From Alteromonadaceae bacterium 2753L.S.0a.02 (GTDB lineage: Bacteria > Pseudomonadota > Gammaproteobacteria > Pseudomonadales > Cellvibrionaceae), in assembly GCA_007827375.1 (NCBI GenBank), contig VISH01000002.1, positions 868,001 through 932,000 on the forward strand: a stretch of 64,000 bases of DNA. The letters are read 5' to 3'. This document shows, piece by piece, positions 45,781 through 55,289 of this stretch; the first letter of the stretch is position 1, and each line of letters starts with the position of its first letter. Under the pieces are notes generated by a model that saw nothing but the letters and a program-made list of their open reading frames with translations, was not told the DNA's origin and searched no databases. The position numbers and the translations under genes were made by a program.

Positions 45781-45798
45781 GTGAACGCTACATGACAG
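45781..45798 (-). promoter_or_regulatory. Pho box upstream of the olsF-like gene
   Basis: On the minus strand the site reads CTGTCAT-GTAG-CGTTCAC: the first half is a perfect PhoB half-site and the second matches five of seven bases, 11 bases apart. It lies 108 bases before the olsF start, with a weak TAGCCT -10 candidate downstream. Confidence 0.6.
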
Positions 45799-45822
45799 GG
45801 GGTAGGGTTTCCCTCATTGAAT

Positions 45823-46458
45823 ATGACGTTTATTTTACCTATAGATGACATCCTCAATTTTTGGTTTGGTGATGCTACCAAGAGTGCTGATGCATTAAAA
45901 AAACAAGCGCCTTTATGGTATAGCGGGGGTAAAGATGTGGATCTCGAAATTCGTGATCGTTTCGGCGCTTTGTTTATACCTGCGAGCGACTACTACAGCG
46001 GCAGATCAAGGGGCAGCAGTACATGGCGTGAAGCGTCATGTCGTGAATTGCTCGCAGCAATTATTTTGTTCGACCAGTTTAGTCGCAATTGTTTCCGCAG
46101 AACAGCGCGTGCGTTTGCTTTTGATCGTTTTGCGATAAATATACTGGATGTGGCACTGCAGCAGAAATGCCCTGAATGTTTACACCCGATTGAGTGTATT
46201 TTTCTTTATATGCCCTTACAGCATTCAGAAGATTTAGTACGGCAACACCTGGGCGTTGCGGTATTTGAAGAGTTATTGGAGCGTACCACTGCACCATTTG
46301 TGGAGCAGGTGAGGGGAAGTTTACGCCATGCCCTGCTGCATAGGGAAATAATCGAAACCTTTGGACGATTTCCACATCGAAACAAAGTATTGCTACGGCA
46401 AGCTACCGGTGCCGAAACGGAATATTTAAACGATGCTGGCAAGCGTTTTGGGCAATAA
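45823..46458 (+). CDS. DUF924 family protein
   Basis: A 211-aa helical protein of the widespread DUF924 family. The hallmarks are ILNFWFGD at the start, ILFDQFSRNCFRRTARAFAFD, FLYMPLQHSEDLVRQ and FGRFPHRNKVLLR. The fold is tetratricopeptide-like in known members. The role is not established. The ATG at 45823 is preferred to an in-frame TTG two codons upstream. It is divergent from the olsF-like gene. Confidence 0.85.
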   Translation: MTFILPIDDILNFWFGDATKSADALKKQAPLWYSGGKDVDLEIRDRFGALFIPASDYYSGRSRGSSTWREASCRELLAAIILFDQFSRNCFRRTARAFAFDRFAINILDVALQQKCPECLHPIECIFLYMPLQHSEDLVRQHLGVAVFEELLERTTAPFVEQVRGSLRHALLHREIIETFGRFPHRNKVLLRQATGAETEYLNDAGKRFGQ

Positions 46459-46517
46459 GCCACGGAAAGTCAAACCATTTCATAGGCTGTCCGGGGAATC
46501 GACCATTTGTGCGTAAA

Positions 46518-47657
46518 TTAGCTCAATTCTGCAAGTTGTGCGCGCTGTTTCTCAAGTAACGATTTAAACGGTTGCTCGAACCCAGCCACGACTTTGCGTC
46601 CATCTTCGGAGCCCACCTCAAGAAAATTCAGTCGGCGCGAGATCAGTTCATCTGCTGCAGCTTGGTTTTCGATAACCAGCCCGGCGATGGGCAGGTTTGC
46701 GGGAGCGAGGTCCAGGTGGTTGGCGGATACAAACGCTGCAAGATCCAAGGGGATATTTTCGACAATACTGGCCAGTTCAACGATTAACCAAGCGCTGCAG
46801 GCAGCTCGAAACAAGGCTTCATTGGTGGCATCTATTGCGTAGAAACGCAACTGAAACTGGTCGTTATTGAAACTGTAGCCGGCGCCATTGTAGAGGGCTA
46901 AAACATCACTGATGATTTGGTCAACTGTACTCAAAGTTTTACGAAAGTTTTCACCGTTGAGTTGTTGTTGTAGCACCGCCAAGTTTTTTATATGGATGAT
47001 GGCATACACCAGAGGAATTTCTTGTACAGAGTTATCGTGGGTTTCGCTGTCGTCGGATGAATTTTCGTATGTTAGGGGCTCGCCATCGTTGCTGGATTTT
47101 GAACCGCTCTCCAGTGGCGTATCGATAAGTTCAAAACTGTCGGTAGCTACCAGTTGCCAGATTGCCACAGACACCATTAATAGGCAGCTCAATATCACTA
47201 GCCAAACCGGCACAGGCGAGGCGGAGTCGGCTTGTTTCAAATGTACGCTGAGATAGCCGGTAATACTGCTATGCAACACGATGGGTGTTGTGAAGGAAAG
47301 GCTTTTGCTTTGCTCCAGAGCTCGCGAATCGCCAGCCTGAACTTGCAAGTGGTTTTCAACATCATGGATTGTTGCCAGGAGTGTGTTTGGGTTTTTCATC
47401 ACTTCCTGCAGTATCGCCTGCAAGCCAATGAGGTCGTTATTAAAGCTGGCCTCAATCGCTTGGTTTGCCGCCATTGCAGCCAGTGCATTGCCGTAGGTTT
47501 GCAGATATTGGGTGTGTAACCGACTGTAGCCTGGTAGGGTCAGCATTGCCAACAGCGCGACACCTAGCGCGAATCCCAGACAACAGCTCGCCATTGCGGG
47601 CATGCGATTTATTTTTAGACGCAAACAGGATTCCTCTGCGATGTTTTTTGGCTGCAT
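46518..47657 (-). CDS. YtjB/AhpA-like membrane protein next to serB
   Basis: A 379-aa inner-membrane protein with two helices (CCLGFALGVALLAMLTLPG and PVWLVILSCLLMVSVAIW) around a periplasmic domain of about 110 residues, then a long acidic linker and a cytoplasmic C-terminal domain of about 150 residues. YtjB (Smp)-like proteins are encoded divergently from serB in many gammaproteobacteria, and that position is kept here. The C-terminal domain is an addition to the short YtjB and looks like a degenerate cyclase-type fold; I cannot name it. Function unknown. Confidence 0.6.
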   Translation of the reverse strand: MQPKNIAEESCLRLKINRMPAMASCCLGFALGVALLAMLTLPGYSRLHTQYLQTYGNALAAMAANQAIEASFNNDLIGLQAILQEVMKNPNTLLATIHDVENHLQVQAGDSRALEQSKSLSFTTPIVLHSSITGYLSVHLKQADSASPVPVWLVILSCLLMVSVAIWQLVATDSFELIDTPLESGSKSSNDGEPLTYENSSDDSETHDNSVQEIPLVYAIIHIKNLAVLQQQLNGENFRKTLSTVDQIISDVLALYNGAGYSFNNDQFQLRFYAIDATNEALFRAACSAWLIVELASIVENIPLDLAAFVSANHLDLAPANLPIAGLVIENQAAADELISRRLNFLEVGSEDGRKVVAGFEQPFKSLLEKQRAQLAELS

Positions 47658-47771
47658 ACCTTAGTGGCATTGCCCCAGATTGGCAAATTCTCGTTTTTGT
47701 CGTGCATTACTTTATAATGCGGCCTCTTTTTACCTGTCATCCCTGTCAACTGAGAATATAGGTTATACAAC

Positions 47772-48983
47772 GTGCGTGAACTTATTCTGATTAACATTTC
47801 CGGAAGAGATCGGCCGGGGGTGACCTCTTCGGTGACTCGCATTCTTTCCGCCAACAATGCCAATATCCTGGATATTGGTCAGGCGGTTATTCACGACCAC
47901 CTCTCACTGGGTATGCTTGTTGATATCCCATCCGAACCAGAATCTTCGCGTGCCGTAAAAGATATTCTCTATTGTATGCACGACATGGAAATACAGGTGC
48001 GTTTTCAACCAATTAGTGAAACAAGTTATCACGATTGGGTCAGCCACCAGGGGAAACAGCGCCACATAGTAACCCTTTTAGCCCGACATATTAGTGCGCA
48101 ACAAATAGCACTACTGACGGATATTCTGGCACGTCATCAACTCAATATAGACAACATTTCACGACTCACGGGTCGGGTGCCGTTACAGGGCCCTGAGCCC
48201 AAGAGCCAGGCTTGTGTGGAATTCTCCGCGCGGGGCAAGGTGACCGATATCAGCCAATTGCGTGCAGCACTCGCGGACCTCGCGTCGGCCATGGATGTCG
48301 ATATCGCGTTCCAGGAAGACAATATGTACCGCCGCACTCGGCGCCTGGTGTGTTTCGATATGGACTCCACCCTCATTGAAACGGAAGTGATCGATGAACT
48401 CGCGAAAGCTGCCGGTGTCGGTGAACAGGTGGCGGCAATAACCGAGGCGGCGATGCGTGGTGAATTGGATTTCAATCAGAGTTTTCGACGCAGAATGGCG
48501 TTACTGAAAGGCCTGGATGAAGCCGTGCTGGACGGTATTGCAGCCGGTTTGCCGATCACCGAAGGAGCCCCTCGTCTAATCGCTACCCTCAAAAAACTGG
48601 GCTACAAAACTGCAATCCTATCTGGCGGGTTCAATTATTTTGGGCGTTTTGTTCAGGAAAAATTGGGTATCGACTACGTATTTGCCAACGAGTTGGAAAT
48701 TGTCGATGGCAAAGTAACTGGCAATGTACGTGGTGAAATCGTTAACGGAAAACGCAAGGCTGAATTATTGGCCGAGCTCGCAGAGAAGGAAGGTATCAGC
48801 CTGGAACAGGTAGTTGCTGTGGGCGACGGTGCTAACGATCTTCCAATGCTCAGCATCGCCGGCCTGGGCATCGCCTTCCGCGCCAAACCTCTGGTTCGCG
48901 CTGAAGCCAAACAGGCCATTTCCACCCTCGGACTGGACGCTATCTTATATCTGATGGGCTTTCGAGACAGGGAAATAGATTAA
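47772..48983 (+). CDS. serB: Phosphoserine phosphatase with N-terminal ACT domains
   Basis: A 403-aa enzyme that dephosphorylates phosphoserine, the last step of serine synthesis. The HAD nucleophile lies in CFDMDSTLIETEVIDELAK, the substrate lid in MRGELDFNQSFRRR, motif II in AILSGGFNYF, and motif III in VAVGDGANDLPML. The first 180 residues hold two ACT-like regions (LILINISGRDRPGVTSSV and HIVTLLARHISAQQIALL), as in pseudomonad SerB. Translation begins at a GTG. The gene is divergent from the YtjB-like gene. Confidence 0.96.
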   Translation: MRELILINISGRDRPGVTSSVTRILSANNANILDIGQAVIHDHLSLGMLVDIPSEPESSRAVKDILYCMHDMEIQVRFQPISETSYHDWVSHQGKQRHIVTLLARHISAQQIALLTDILARHQLNIDNISRLTGRVPLQGPEPKSQACVEFSARGKVTDISQLRAALADLASAMDVDIAFQEDNMYRRTRRLVCFDMDSTLIETEVIDELAKAAGVGEQVAAITEAAMRGELDFNQSFRRRMALLKGLDEAVLDGIAAGLPITEGAPRLIATLKKLGYKTAILSGGFNYFGRFVQEKLGIDYVFANELEIVDGKVTGNVRGEIVNGKRKAELLAELAEKEGISLEQVVAVGDGANDLPMLSIAGLGIAFRAKPLVRAEAKQAISTLGLDAILYLMGFRDREID

Positions 48984-49002
48984 TTCGCCTGCGGCGAGGA
49001 GG

Positions 49003-49059
49003 CGGGAGCGCACACTAAGGTGTGCTTCGGGAATCGGGAGCGGGCTACGCCCTTCGGGA
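49003..49059. repeat. Two tandem REP-like palindromic units after serB
   Basis: Unit A (49003-49032) and unit B (49035-49059) share identical flanks, CGGGAGCG on the left and CTTCGGGA on the right. The centres differ but are each self-complementary: CACACTAAGGTGTG in A and GGCTACGCC in B. This is the build of REP/BIME elements, with flanks held and hairpin centre varied. They may also act as the serB terminator. Confidence 0.6.
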
Positions 49060-49186
49060 GGGCAAAATGGATGGCTCGGATGAGAAAACAGGTTTCGCTT
49101 AAAAGCTAACGTATCAACACATTTCCCCAAAAGAATGGCAATCTATCCTCCACCCCTCTCGAAGTGCGTTAGCGCGTGCGCAGCGC

Positions 49187-51277
49187 TTATGATTCCGTAT
49201 CGAAATCATAGTTCATGGCATCGGCTGGGCCTTGCAGGTAGTAGCCCTGAATATAATGCACACCGGATTGCCAGAGTTTGGACAGCACACTGGCGTTTTC
49301 CACAAAGGGTACGATAGTGATTTTGTCGTGCTTATGGAGCTCGCTCACCAACTCATTGAGGGCTTGTACCGCTTCGTCGCTGTTTTCCTGGAGCTCCTGG
49401 GTAAATGATCCGTCGACTTTAACGTGAGAGCATTTCAGATGTTGCAATGCGTTGAATGGGTTCAGCGCACAACCGAAACGGTTAACGCTGCACGATGAGC
49501 CGAGTTTGGTAAGCAGTTCGGTAAAGCTGGAAGCCACGTTCAAGTGATCGTTAACATCGATTTCGTTGAGCTGGAATATAATCGCATCTGGCGGCAAGTC
49601 AGCGGCTTTAAAGGCCACCCCGAGCCAGGGTGGCAAGGTCGAATCCAGCATGGATTCGCGACTTAAATTTACCAGCAGGTGCGTTTGGTTACCGGTTTTA
49701 CGGTGTTCTGAGAGTACCTTAATCGATTCCAAAATCACCCAGCGATCGATTTTTGTGGTAGCGCCAATTTTTGCTGCAGTCGAGAGGAAATCATTGGGCG
49801 ATATTTCGTTGCCATCCTCACCAATCATGCGCAATAAAACTTCGTAGTGTTCTTTGTCTGAACCGCGCAAACTGAGTATTGGTTGGTAAAGTAGCTTAAA
49901 CCGCCCGGCATCGAGCGCTCGCTGAACCATATTGGAAATGTCTTTCTTCTGGTCGGTGCGTGATTCCGGCTCGTAGATGCGAACCCGTGCTGTAATCTCC
50001 TCCTGGCCCTTGGCTAATTCGTAAGCTTTCACAGCATGTGTAATAGGCGTTTCAGCGTCGGCAGTGGTCTCGTTTATTACCGATATTCCGAGCGCGTAGC
50101 TGAACTGCAGGGTGCTGCCGTCAATGTCAACAATATTTTCGGTAAGTTTCTGGCACAGGGTCTGCGCGCGCTTTACAGCGGTTTCCGGATCTATTTTGGG
50201 AACCACCAGCATGAAGGAGTTTTCACCGTAACGACACAGCACATCGTTGGCTTTAACGAGGGATTTTGTGTACTCGGCAATAGCGCTAAGCACAATATCA
50301 GACGAGGCAACGCCGATTTTGTTGTCGACCGTCTGGCTAAAATTTTCCACGCAAATATTTATCAGGGCGCTGTTGTATTTGCCGCTGGCGGCGTCGTCCA
50401 CAACACCGTGGAGCGTGTCGATAAGATAGCCTCTGTTGTAGAGCCCCGTGGCAAGGTCTTGGTTTTTAATCTGTTTGAGCTGAGCTTCCAGCTCTTCGCT
50501 GGCGGCCGCGCTGGTGCGAATTAGAAACTGAATACACAGTTCTTCATCATAACTGGATTTACGTACATCAACACTTAGGGGACGTTCGGCACCATCTTTG
50601 GTAACCACTGAAAACTCCAGTTTACTCGTGTCGATATCGCTACCTTTAAGCATAAAATCCTTCAGGAAGCGTTTAACCTTGTCTTGATCAGCTTCTTTGG
50701 TGATGTCGATAACCGGCATACATTCGAGATCGTCGCGGGAAGTATGGCCAAGAAGCTCGACGAAGGAGTCGTTGGTGTACAGAAACATGCCATCTTGTAC
50801 AAAGGCAATTGCGTCGCGAGAGCTGTCGAGTAGCTGTTGATTTCTGCGCTCGATATCTTTGTGCCGGCGTTCCGCAAAGCGGCGCAGGTCGCGATCTTCA
50901 CGGTTGTTGAATTCACGTTGTATCACGTACAACAAGTGTTGGTCTTCATCAACCCTTACTACGTCTACCGCGCCCATTTTTAAACCTTCAACTATTGGCG
51001 GCGTGCCTTCGTCGTTGGATTGTAGAATGAGTGGCACGTCTTTGTTGAGGCGGCGGATGATGCGAATAGCTTCCAGGGGTTTGAGATTACTGGTGGTATC
51101 CAGTCCAATCATCAAATCCCACACCTTTTCCTGCAACAGTTTGGTGAGAGCTTCGCTGTTATCGACATGCTGAGCCCTCACCGGCCGCCCGGCGTTGTGA
51201 AGCATGCTGATGAGTCTTTCTGCCTCGGCACGCGAGTCGTTAAGAATGAGCAATCTTATTGTTTTGGTTTGAGACAT
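49187..51277 (-). CDS. fimX: FimX-like REC-PAS-GGDEF-EAL c-di-GMP receptor protein
   Basis: A 696-aa cytoplasmic protein with the domain order of Pseudomonas FimX, which controls type IV pilus assembly. The receiver lacks a normal phospho-Asp site (LLILNDSRAEAERL), a PAS domain follows (DSSRDAIAFVQDGMFLYTND), then a GGDEF domain whose motif is YGENSF (Tyr350 on) and an EAL domain with EVL (Glu479) in place of EAL. Both sites are degenerate, as in FimX, so it should bind c-di-GMP rather than make or break it. The serB neighbourhood is also kept in pseudomonads. Confidence 0.88.
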   Translation of the reverse strand: MSQTKTIRLLILNDSRAEAERLISMLHNAGRPVRAQHVDNSEALTKLLQEKVWDLMIGLDTTSNLKPLEAIRIIRRLNKDVPLILQSNDEGTPPIVEGLKMGAVDVVRVDEDQHLLYVIQREFNNREDRDLRRFAERRHKDIERRNQQLLDSSRDAIAFVQDGMFLYTNDSFVELLGHTSRDDLECMPVIDITKEADQDKVKRFLKDFMLKGSDIDTSKLEFSVVTKDGAERPLSVDVRKSSYDEELCIQFLIRTSAAASEELEAQLKQIKNQDLATGLYNRGYLIDTLHGVVDDAASGKYNSALINICVENFSQTVDNKIGVASSDIVLSAIAEYTKSLVKANDVLCRYGENSFMLVVPKIDPETAVKRAQTLCQKLTENIVDIDGSTLQFSYALGISVINETTADAETPITHAVKAYELAKGQEEITARVRIYEPESRTDQKKDISNMVQRALDAGRFKLLYQPILSLRGSDKEHYEVLLRMIGEDGNEISPNDFLSTAAKIGATTKIDRWVILESIKVLSEHRKTGNQTHLLVNLSRESMLDSTLPPWLGVAFKAADLPPDAIIFQLNEIDVNDHLNVASSFTELLTKLGSSCSVNRFGCALNPFNALQHLKCSHVKVDGSFTQELQENSDEAVQALNELVSELHKHDKITIVPFVENASVLSKLWQSGVHYIQGYYLQGPADAMNYDFDTES

Positions 51278-51494
51278 AAGATGGTGAATGCAGCGTGTCG
51301 TCGAATGAATAAAATTTGGCCGTACGGGGTGTTATAACGATTGAGGTGATGGCAGTGCCGACCTGCACGCGTTATAACAGCGACCAATAAATCTTGGCAA
51401 ACCACAAGTGTACTAGAAATATAAGTATAGCCCTAGAAATGGCTTAACATTTAGATTCGCGCCTGCCCGGCAGCATTTGGGCTGCCAGGAGCGT

Positions 51495-53228
51495 TTAGTC
51501 CCAATCTTCATCGAAGGGAGTACTACTTTTTGGGGGGCTTGCACCCAGTGTGGCTGCACGCTTTTGCTGTGGAACTTCAAGTGTGTTGAACATAAATTGC
51601 TGGATTGAGCCGGTAGCAAACATGATCTTGTTAAGTTTCGCGGAAACGGCTTGTTCACCATCAAACAGTTTGACTTTATCCAGCTCCTTGAACGGTGCGC
51701 TTGCAGTCAGTAGTGATGCGGGAGTATTGCCGTTTTTTGCGGCTGGGAGATAAAACGCTCTCATGTAATCGGAATAGCCGCCCATGTCGTACGTCTGGGC
51801 GATACCATAGGGTTTGGGGTGGTTGGCCAAAAGTTGAATACCCAGTTGCGATTCCCCGCGATACTGCCGCACCCAACGCACTGCGCCAATTCCCCAGCTA
51901 TGCCGCCCCTGCTCTTTCAATCCAATAAGTTCACCCGCTTTGAGGCGACTGGGAATTTTTCCTTTCCACAACAGGCAGCATCCACCTGCGCTCACATTTT
52001 GTACCGTAACTGCATAACTCATGTTGTCGGGCGCTGCTCTGTTGCCCGAGCTTCCTGGTACGCCGAGACCCAACATATCAACAACGTTGGTATCAAAGCC
52101 GTCACCCAAACCGCCTTCGTTACTGAAGTCTTCAAAAGATTGCTCACCGCACACCATGAAGTGGGCGTTTACCATGCCGACGCAAACCTCGGCGGTGTTT
52201 TGCACCGCCCGCCTTTCCTGTCGGCGTTGTGCGATGCTGCTCCAGCTGCCAACCAGGTGTTCCAGAAGGCTGCCAGGAAAACCTTGAGGCACCGTGATAG
52301 CGCTCGCTGCGCTGACTTCAAGATCGTTATCGGCGTTACTGGGAGACTGCTTCGCCAGTTGGTTGACGAGTACTCGAAAATCCAGCTCCAAAACGCGATC
52401 GGTTTCGCTGCCGTTGAATCGCGACTTGTAAACTGGTCCAGAATCACTGTGTAAATTCAGAAGATAGAAATTGTCTTTATCCTGAAGTACAGAGGGGTGC
52501 AAACGCACATACTGCGCCCAGGATTCAAGGGCGTAATAAATGTGTGCGATATCATTCTGGTTAAGCTGGTTCAGGCGGGCTGTGGCCAGCATAAGCACAC
52601 GCACATATGCAGTCTGCACGTTGCTGGCAGGCCGGGTTTTTAATTGTGGGTCTTTGACCGGGGCCGCCAGTAAATCGAAGTAATCCGCAATTTGGAACAG
52701 GCTGTGAAGCTGCTGCCAGTAGCCTGCTGGGGGTTGCGTGTAAAGCTGGTAAGTACGGAAAAATATGAGGCCAATTCCGGTGATGGCGCGATGTAACGCT
52801 TGTGCGAGGCTGTCCCGGATGGTTTGTTTGAAGCGCTTTTGTACGCAAATCTCCAGAATGCAGCGAACGTAACCCTCGATCATCGCCTTCTGAATCGCTT
52901 GCGCTACAATGGCTGTTTTTTGTGCGTTCTGTGAAAGGTTAATAGGCTGCTGTAGGAAATCGCGCGTGAGGCCTTCGATGGCATGATGAGTGACCGGACG
53001 AATGGCTTCCAATATTGCCAACCGGCTATCGAAATTTGTTTTCAGGCGGGCAACCTCAGGCAGGCACTTATAGAGTGCTGCACTGGTTTGTGCGATTTGC
53101 GTTGCTCGTAACTGATTCGCCCATTCTGCGACCTTAGCGGGTTTGCTAGCGCAAAAACTCAGCTTCGCGAGATCGGGCGTAGGCGCCTGCAGGGAGGCAA
53201 TATATTCAGGTAAACTCGGTTGGCTCAT
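51495..53228 (-). CDS. PilZ-domain protein with a large helical N-terminus
   Basis: A 577-aa cytoplasmic protein. The first 400 or so residues are helical and match no domain I know; near residues 420-500 lies a PilZ-like barrel (VQNVSAGGCCLLWKG, LIGLKEQGRHSWGIGAVRWVRQYRG, QLGIQLLA). The usual RxxxR arginines are not clear before the DxSxxG-like NVSAGG, so c-di-GMP binding is not certain. The gene is directly upstream of the FimX-like gene (217 bases) on the same strand. An in-frame TTG lies ten codons earlier; the ATG at 53228 was chosen. Confidence 0.75.
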   Translation of the reverse strand: MSQPSLPEYIASLQAPTPDLAKLSFCASKPAKVAEWANQLRATQIAQTSAALYKCLPEVARLKTNFDSRLAILEAIRPVTHHAIEGLTRDFLQQPINLSQNAQKTAIVAQAIQKAMIEGYVRCILEICVQKRFKQTIRDSLAQALHRAITGIGLIFFRTYQLYTQPPAGYWQQLHSLFQIADYFDLLAAPVKDPQLKTRPASNVQTAYVRVLMLATARLNQLNQNDIAHIYYALESWAQYVRLHPSVLQDKDNFYLLNLHSDSGPVYKSRFNGSETDRVLELDFRVLVNQLAKQSPSNADNDLEVSAASAITVPQGFPGSLLEHLVGSWSSIAQRRQERRAVQNTAEVCVGMVNAHFMVCGEQSFEDFSNEGGLGDGFDTNVVDMLGLGVPGSSGNRAAPDNMSYAVTVQNVSAGGCCLLWKGKIPSRLKAGELIGLKEQGRHSWGIGAVRWVRQYRGESQLGIQLLANHPKPYGIAQTYDMGGYSDYMRAFYLPAAKNGNTPASLLTASAPFKELDKVKLFDGEQAVSAKLNKIMFATGSIQQFMFNTLEVPQQKRAATLGASPPKSSTPFDEDWD

Positions 53229-53319
53229 TGGTACTCTGGGTTTCTCTGTCCCTGGCAAGTAATCTCAAGTATAGCGTTTTTTGCGCCGGGCACAGGTCAC
53301 CCTGCGAACGCAAAGACGA

Positions 53320-54327
53320 TTAGGCGATTGGCGATTTACTTGAGGCACCAGGTTCTTCCTTGACTAGCTTAGGTACCAGGTAGCCCGGCAGTTGGGCCAA
53401 TAGCTCGTCTCTGAGCTGCCTGGCGTGATGTTCGCTCACATTGAAGTGTGAGGTGCCAGAAACTCTGTCTAGCAGGTGTAAATAGTAAGGTAGTACCCCA
53501 CAGCGAAACAACTCCTTACTCAAAGATATTAGTATGTTTGCGTTATCATTTATCGATTTCAGTAATACCGTCTGGTTTAAAAGGGTTACTCCAGCGCTGC
53601 GTAAATCTGCCAACGCTCGGGCAACACGGGTGTCGATTTCCTGACGGTGGTTGCAGTGTATTACGAAGACAATGTCCGTTTGCTGACGGCTGAAAATCTC
53701 GAGAATTTTGGGTGTTATGCGGTCTGGTAAGACAATTGGCAGGCGCGTATGAATACGCACACGTTCTATTTGCGGTAATTTCGCAAGTGCATCGAGTAAC
53801 CACGCGAGCTGCTTGTCGCCTAGCACTAAGGGGTCGCCGCCACTTAAAATCACTTCATCAACTTCTTTTCGCTGTGCGATGTAATCGAGCGCCACTTGCC
53901 ACTCTTGGCGTGATGGAGTGTTGTGGCTGTAATCAAAATGACGGCGAAAACAGTAGCGACAGTTGATTGCACAGTGGGGTGCTGCGATCAGTAAAACGCG
54001 GCCATGGTATTTGTGAATTAGGCCGGGTACCGGGTTGAAGTTGCGCTCATCGAGCGGATCTGTGGTAAAACCGGGTGAAGATTGCAACTCACGTTGTAGC
54101 GGCAGAACCTGAAGTAGCAGCGGGTCTTGCGGGTTGCCCTTCTCAATGCGCGATGCATAGGCATGGCTCACACGCAGAGGAAACAGCTCGGCGGCTCGTT
54201 TTGCCGCAGGTAACCAGTGTTCATCCAATTGTACGAAGTCTAAAAACTCCTCAGGCTGGGTCATTTGGTAAGACAACTGTTCTTGCCAGGTACGTGATGT
54301 GAGACTTGGGATGGATTGGCCTAGCAT
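53320..54327 (-). CDS. epmB: EF-P beta-lysylation protein EpmB (radical SAM lysine 2,3-aminomutase)
   Basis: A 335-aa radical SAM enzyme that converts (S)-alpha-lysine to (R)-beta-lysine for EF-P modification. The cluster motif is CAINCRYCFRRHF, and the PLP lysine region is near the C-terminus; RMEKGNP-like text (RIEKGNPQDPLLLQVLP) and VDEVILSGGDPLVL are signatures. It is divergent from efp, and epmA follows efp, so the three-gene set is complete. A TTG-started longer frame exists, but the ATG at 54327 gives the usual N-terminus. Confidence 0.95.
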   Translation of the reverse strand: MLGQSIPSLTSRTWQEQLSYQMTQPEEFLDFVQLDEHWLPAAKRAAELFPLRVSHAYASRIEKGNPQDPLLLQVLPLQRELQSSPGFTTDPLDERNFNPVPGLIHKYHGRVLLIAAPHCAINCRYCFRRHFDYSHNTPSRQEWQVALDYIAQRKEVDEVILSGGDPLVLGDKQLAWLLDALAKLPQIERVRIHTRLPIVLPDRITPKILEIFSRQQTDIVFVIHCNHRQEIDTRVARALADLRSAGVTLLNQTVLLKSINDNANILISLSKELFRCGVLPYYLHLLDRVSGTSHFNVSEHHARQLRDELLAQLPGYLVPKLVKEEPGASSKSPIA

Positions 54328-54422
54328 GCGATGGAGTCTCTTTTTATAAAGCAATTTTGAAAGCAAAGCCGGGCATTTTAGCAGCCAATATCAACTAGAT
54401 CTTGTGATGCTTGCTGTGGGAG

Positions 54423-54452
54423 TTAACGCCAGTACCTTAGCTCCTGTATAAT
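54423..54452 (+). promoter_or_regulatory. Probable sigma-70 promoter of efp
   Basis: TTAACG at 54423-54428 and TATAAT at 54447-54452 are 18 bases apart. Transcription would start near 54459 and leave a leader of about 140 bases, in which I see no clear conserved structure. Confidence 0.55.
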
Positions 54453-54599
54453 TCGCGCACTTTACGAGCCTGTGCGCGTTTCGCCGGGCCTAAGCGCGTT
54501 TGCGTCGCAGCTTAAAACTGCTGCTGAGATACTGGTGAGGATAATAAAACCAGTAAAACCAAAGGGTTAAATAAAATTTACTAGATAGGCGAGATTTTA

Positions 54600-55169
54600 A
54601 TGGCAACTTACTCCACCAACGAATTTAAAAGCGGTTTAAAAGTAATGCTCGATGGCGACCCCTGTTCCATTGTTGAAAATGAATTTGTTAAACCTGGCAA
54701 GGGCCAGGCCTTCAACCGTGTAAAAATGAAAAACCTCAAAACCGGCCGGGTATGGGAGCGAACTTTTAAATCGGGTGAAAGCCTTGAAGGTGCCGATGTG
54801 GTTGATACCGATATGCAATATCTCTACACCGATGGCGAATTCTGGCATTTTATGGAGCCGCAATCTTTCGAACAGTATCAGGGTGACGCCAGTGTGGTCG
54901 GGGATTCCGCCAAGTGGTTGAGCGAGCAAGATACCGTCACTGTTACCCTTTACAACGGTTCCCCGTTAGCCGTCACTCCACCCAACCATGTGGAACTTGA
55001 AATTGTTGAGACCGACCCCGGCTTGAAGGGAGATACCGCGCAGGGCGGCACCAAGCCAGCCACTTTGGTCACGGGGGCGGTTGTTAAAGTCCCACTTTTC
55101 CTCTCCACTGGTGAAGTGGTTCGCGTTGATACCCGCACGGGGGAGTATTTGGGTCGCGCCAATAAATAG
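54600..55169 (+). CDS. efp: Translation elongation factor P
   Basis: A 189-aa factor that binds between the P and E sites and relieves ribosomes stalled at poly-proline. The modified Lys34 lies in the loop FVKPGKGQAF. The KOW-like first domain and two OB folds are complete, and the end TGEYLGRANK is usual. The presence of EpmB and EpmA beside it shows it is beta-lysylated at Lys34. A strong terminator follows. Confidence 0.97.
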   Translation: MATYSTNEFKSGLKVMLDGDPCSIVENEFVKPGKGQAFNRVKMKNLKTGRVWERTFKSGESLEGADVVDTDMQYLYTDGEFWHFMEPQSFEQYQGDASVVGDSAKWLSEQDTVTVTLYNGSPLAVTPPNHVELEIVETDPGLKGDTAQGGTKPATLVTGAVVKVPLFLSTGEVVRVDTRTGEYLGRANK

Positions 55170-55191
55170 TACCCCACACACATCGATTATT

Positions 55192-55215
55192 AAGGGCCGA
55201 TTCTAATCGGCCCTT
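55192..55215 (+). terminator. Rho-independent terminator after efp
   Basis: AAGGGCCGATT (55192-55202) pairs perfectly with AATCGGCCCTT (55205-55215) across a CT loop and is followed by GTTGTTT. It should separate efp transcription from epmA. Confidence 0.85.
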
Positions 55216-55289
55216 GTTGTTTCTGACAGGCAATACTGTTTCTGGAAGGTAAAACCTCAGTCGTAATCCTTTGAATTGAGCATGATGTG

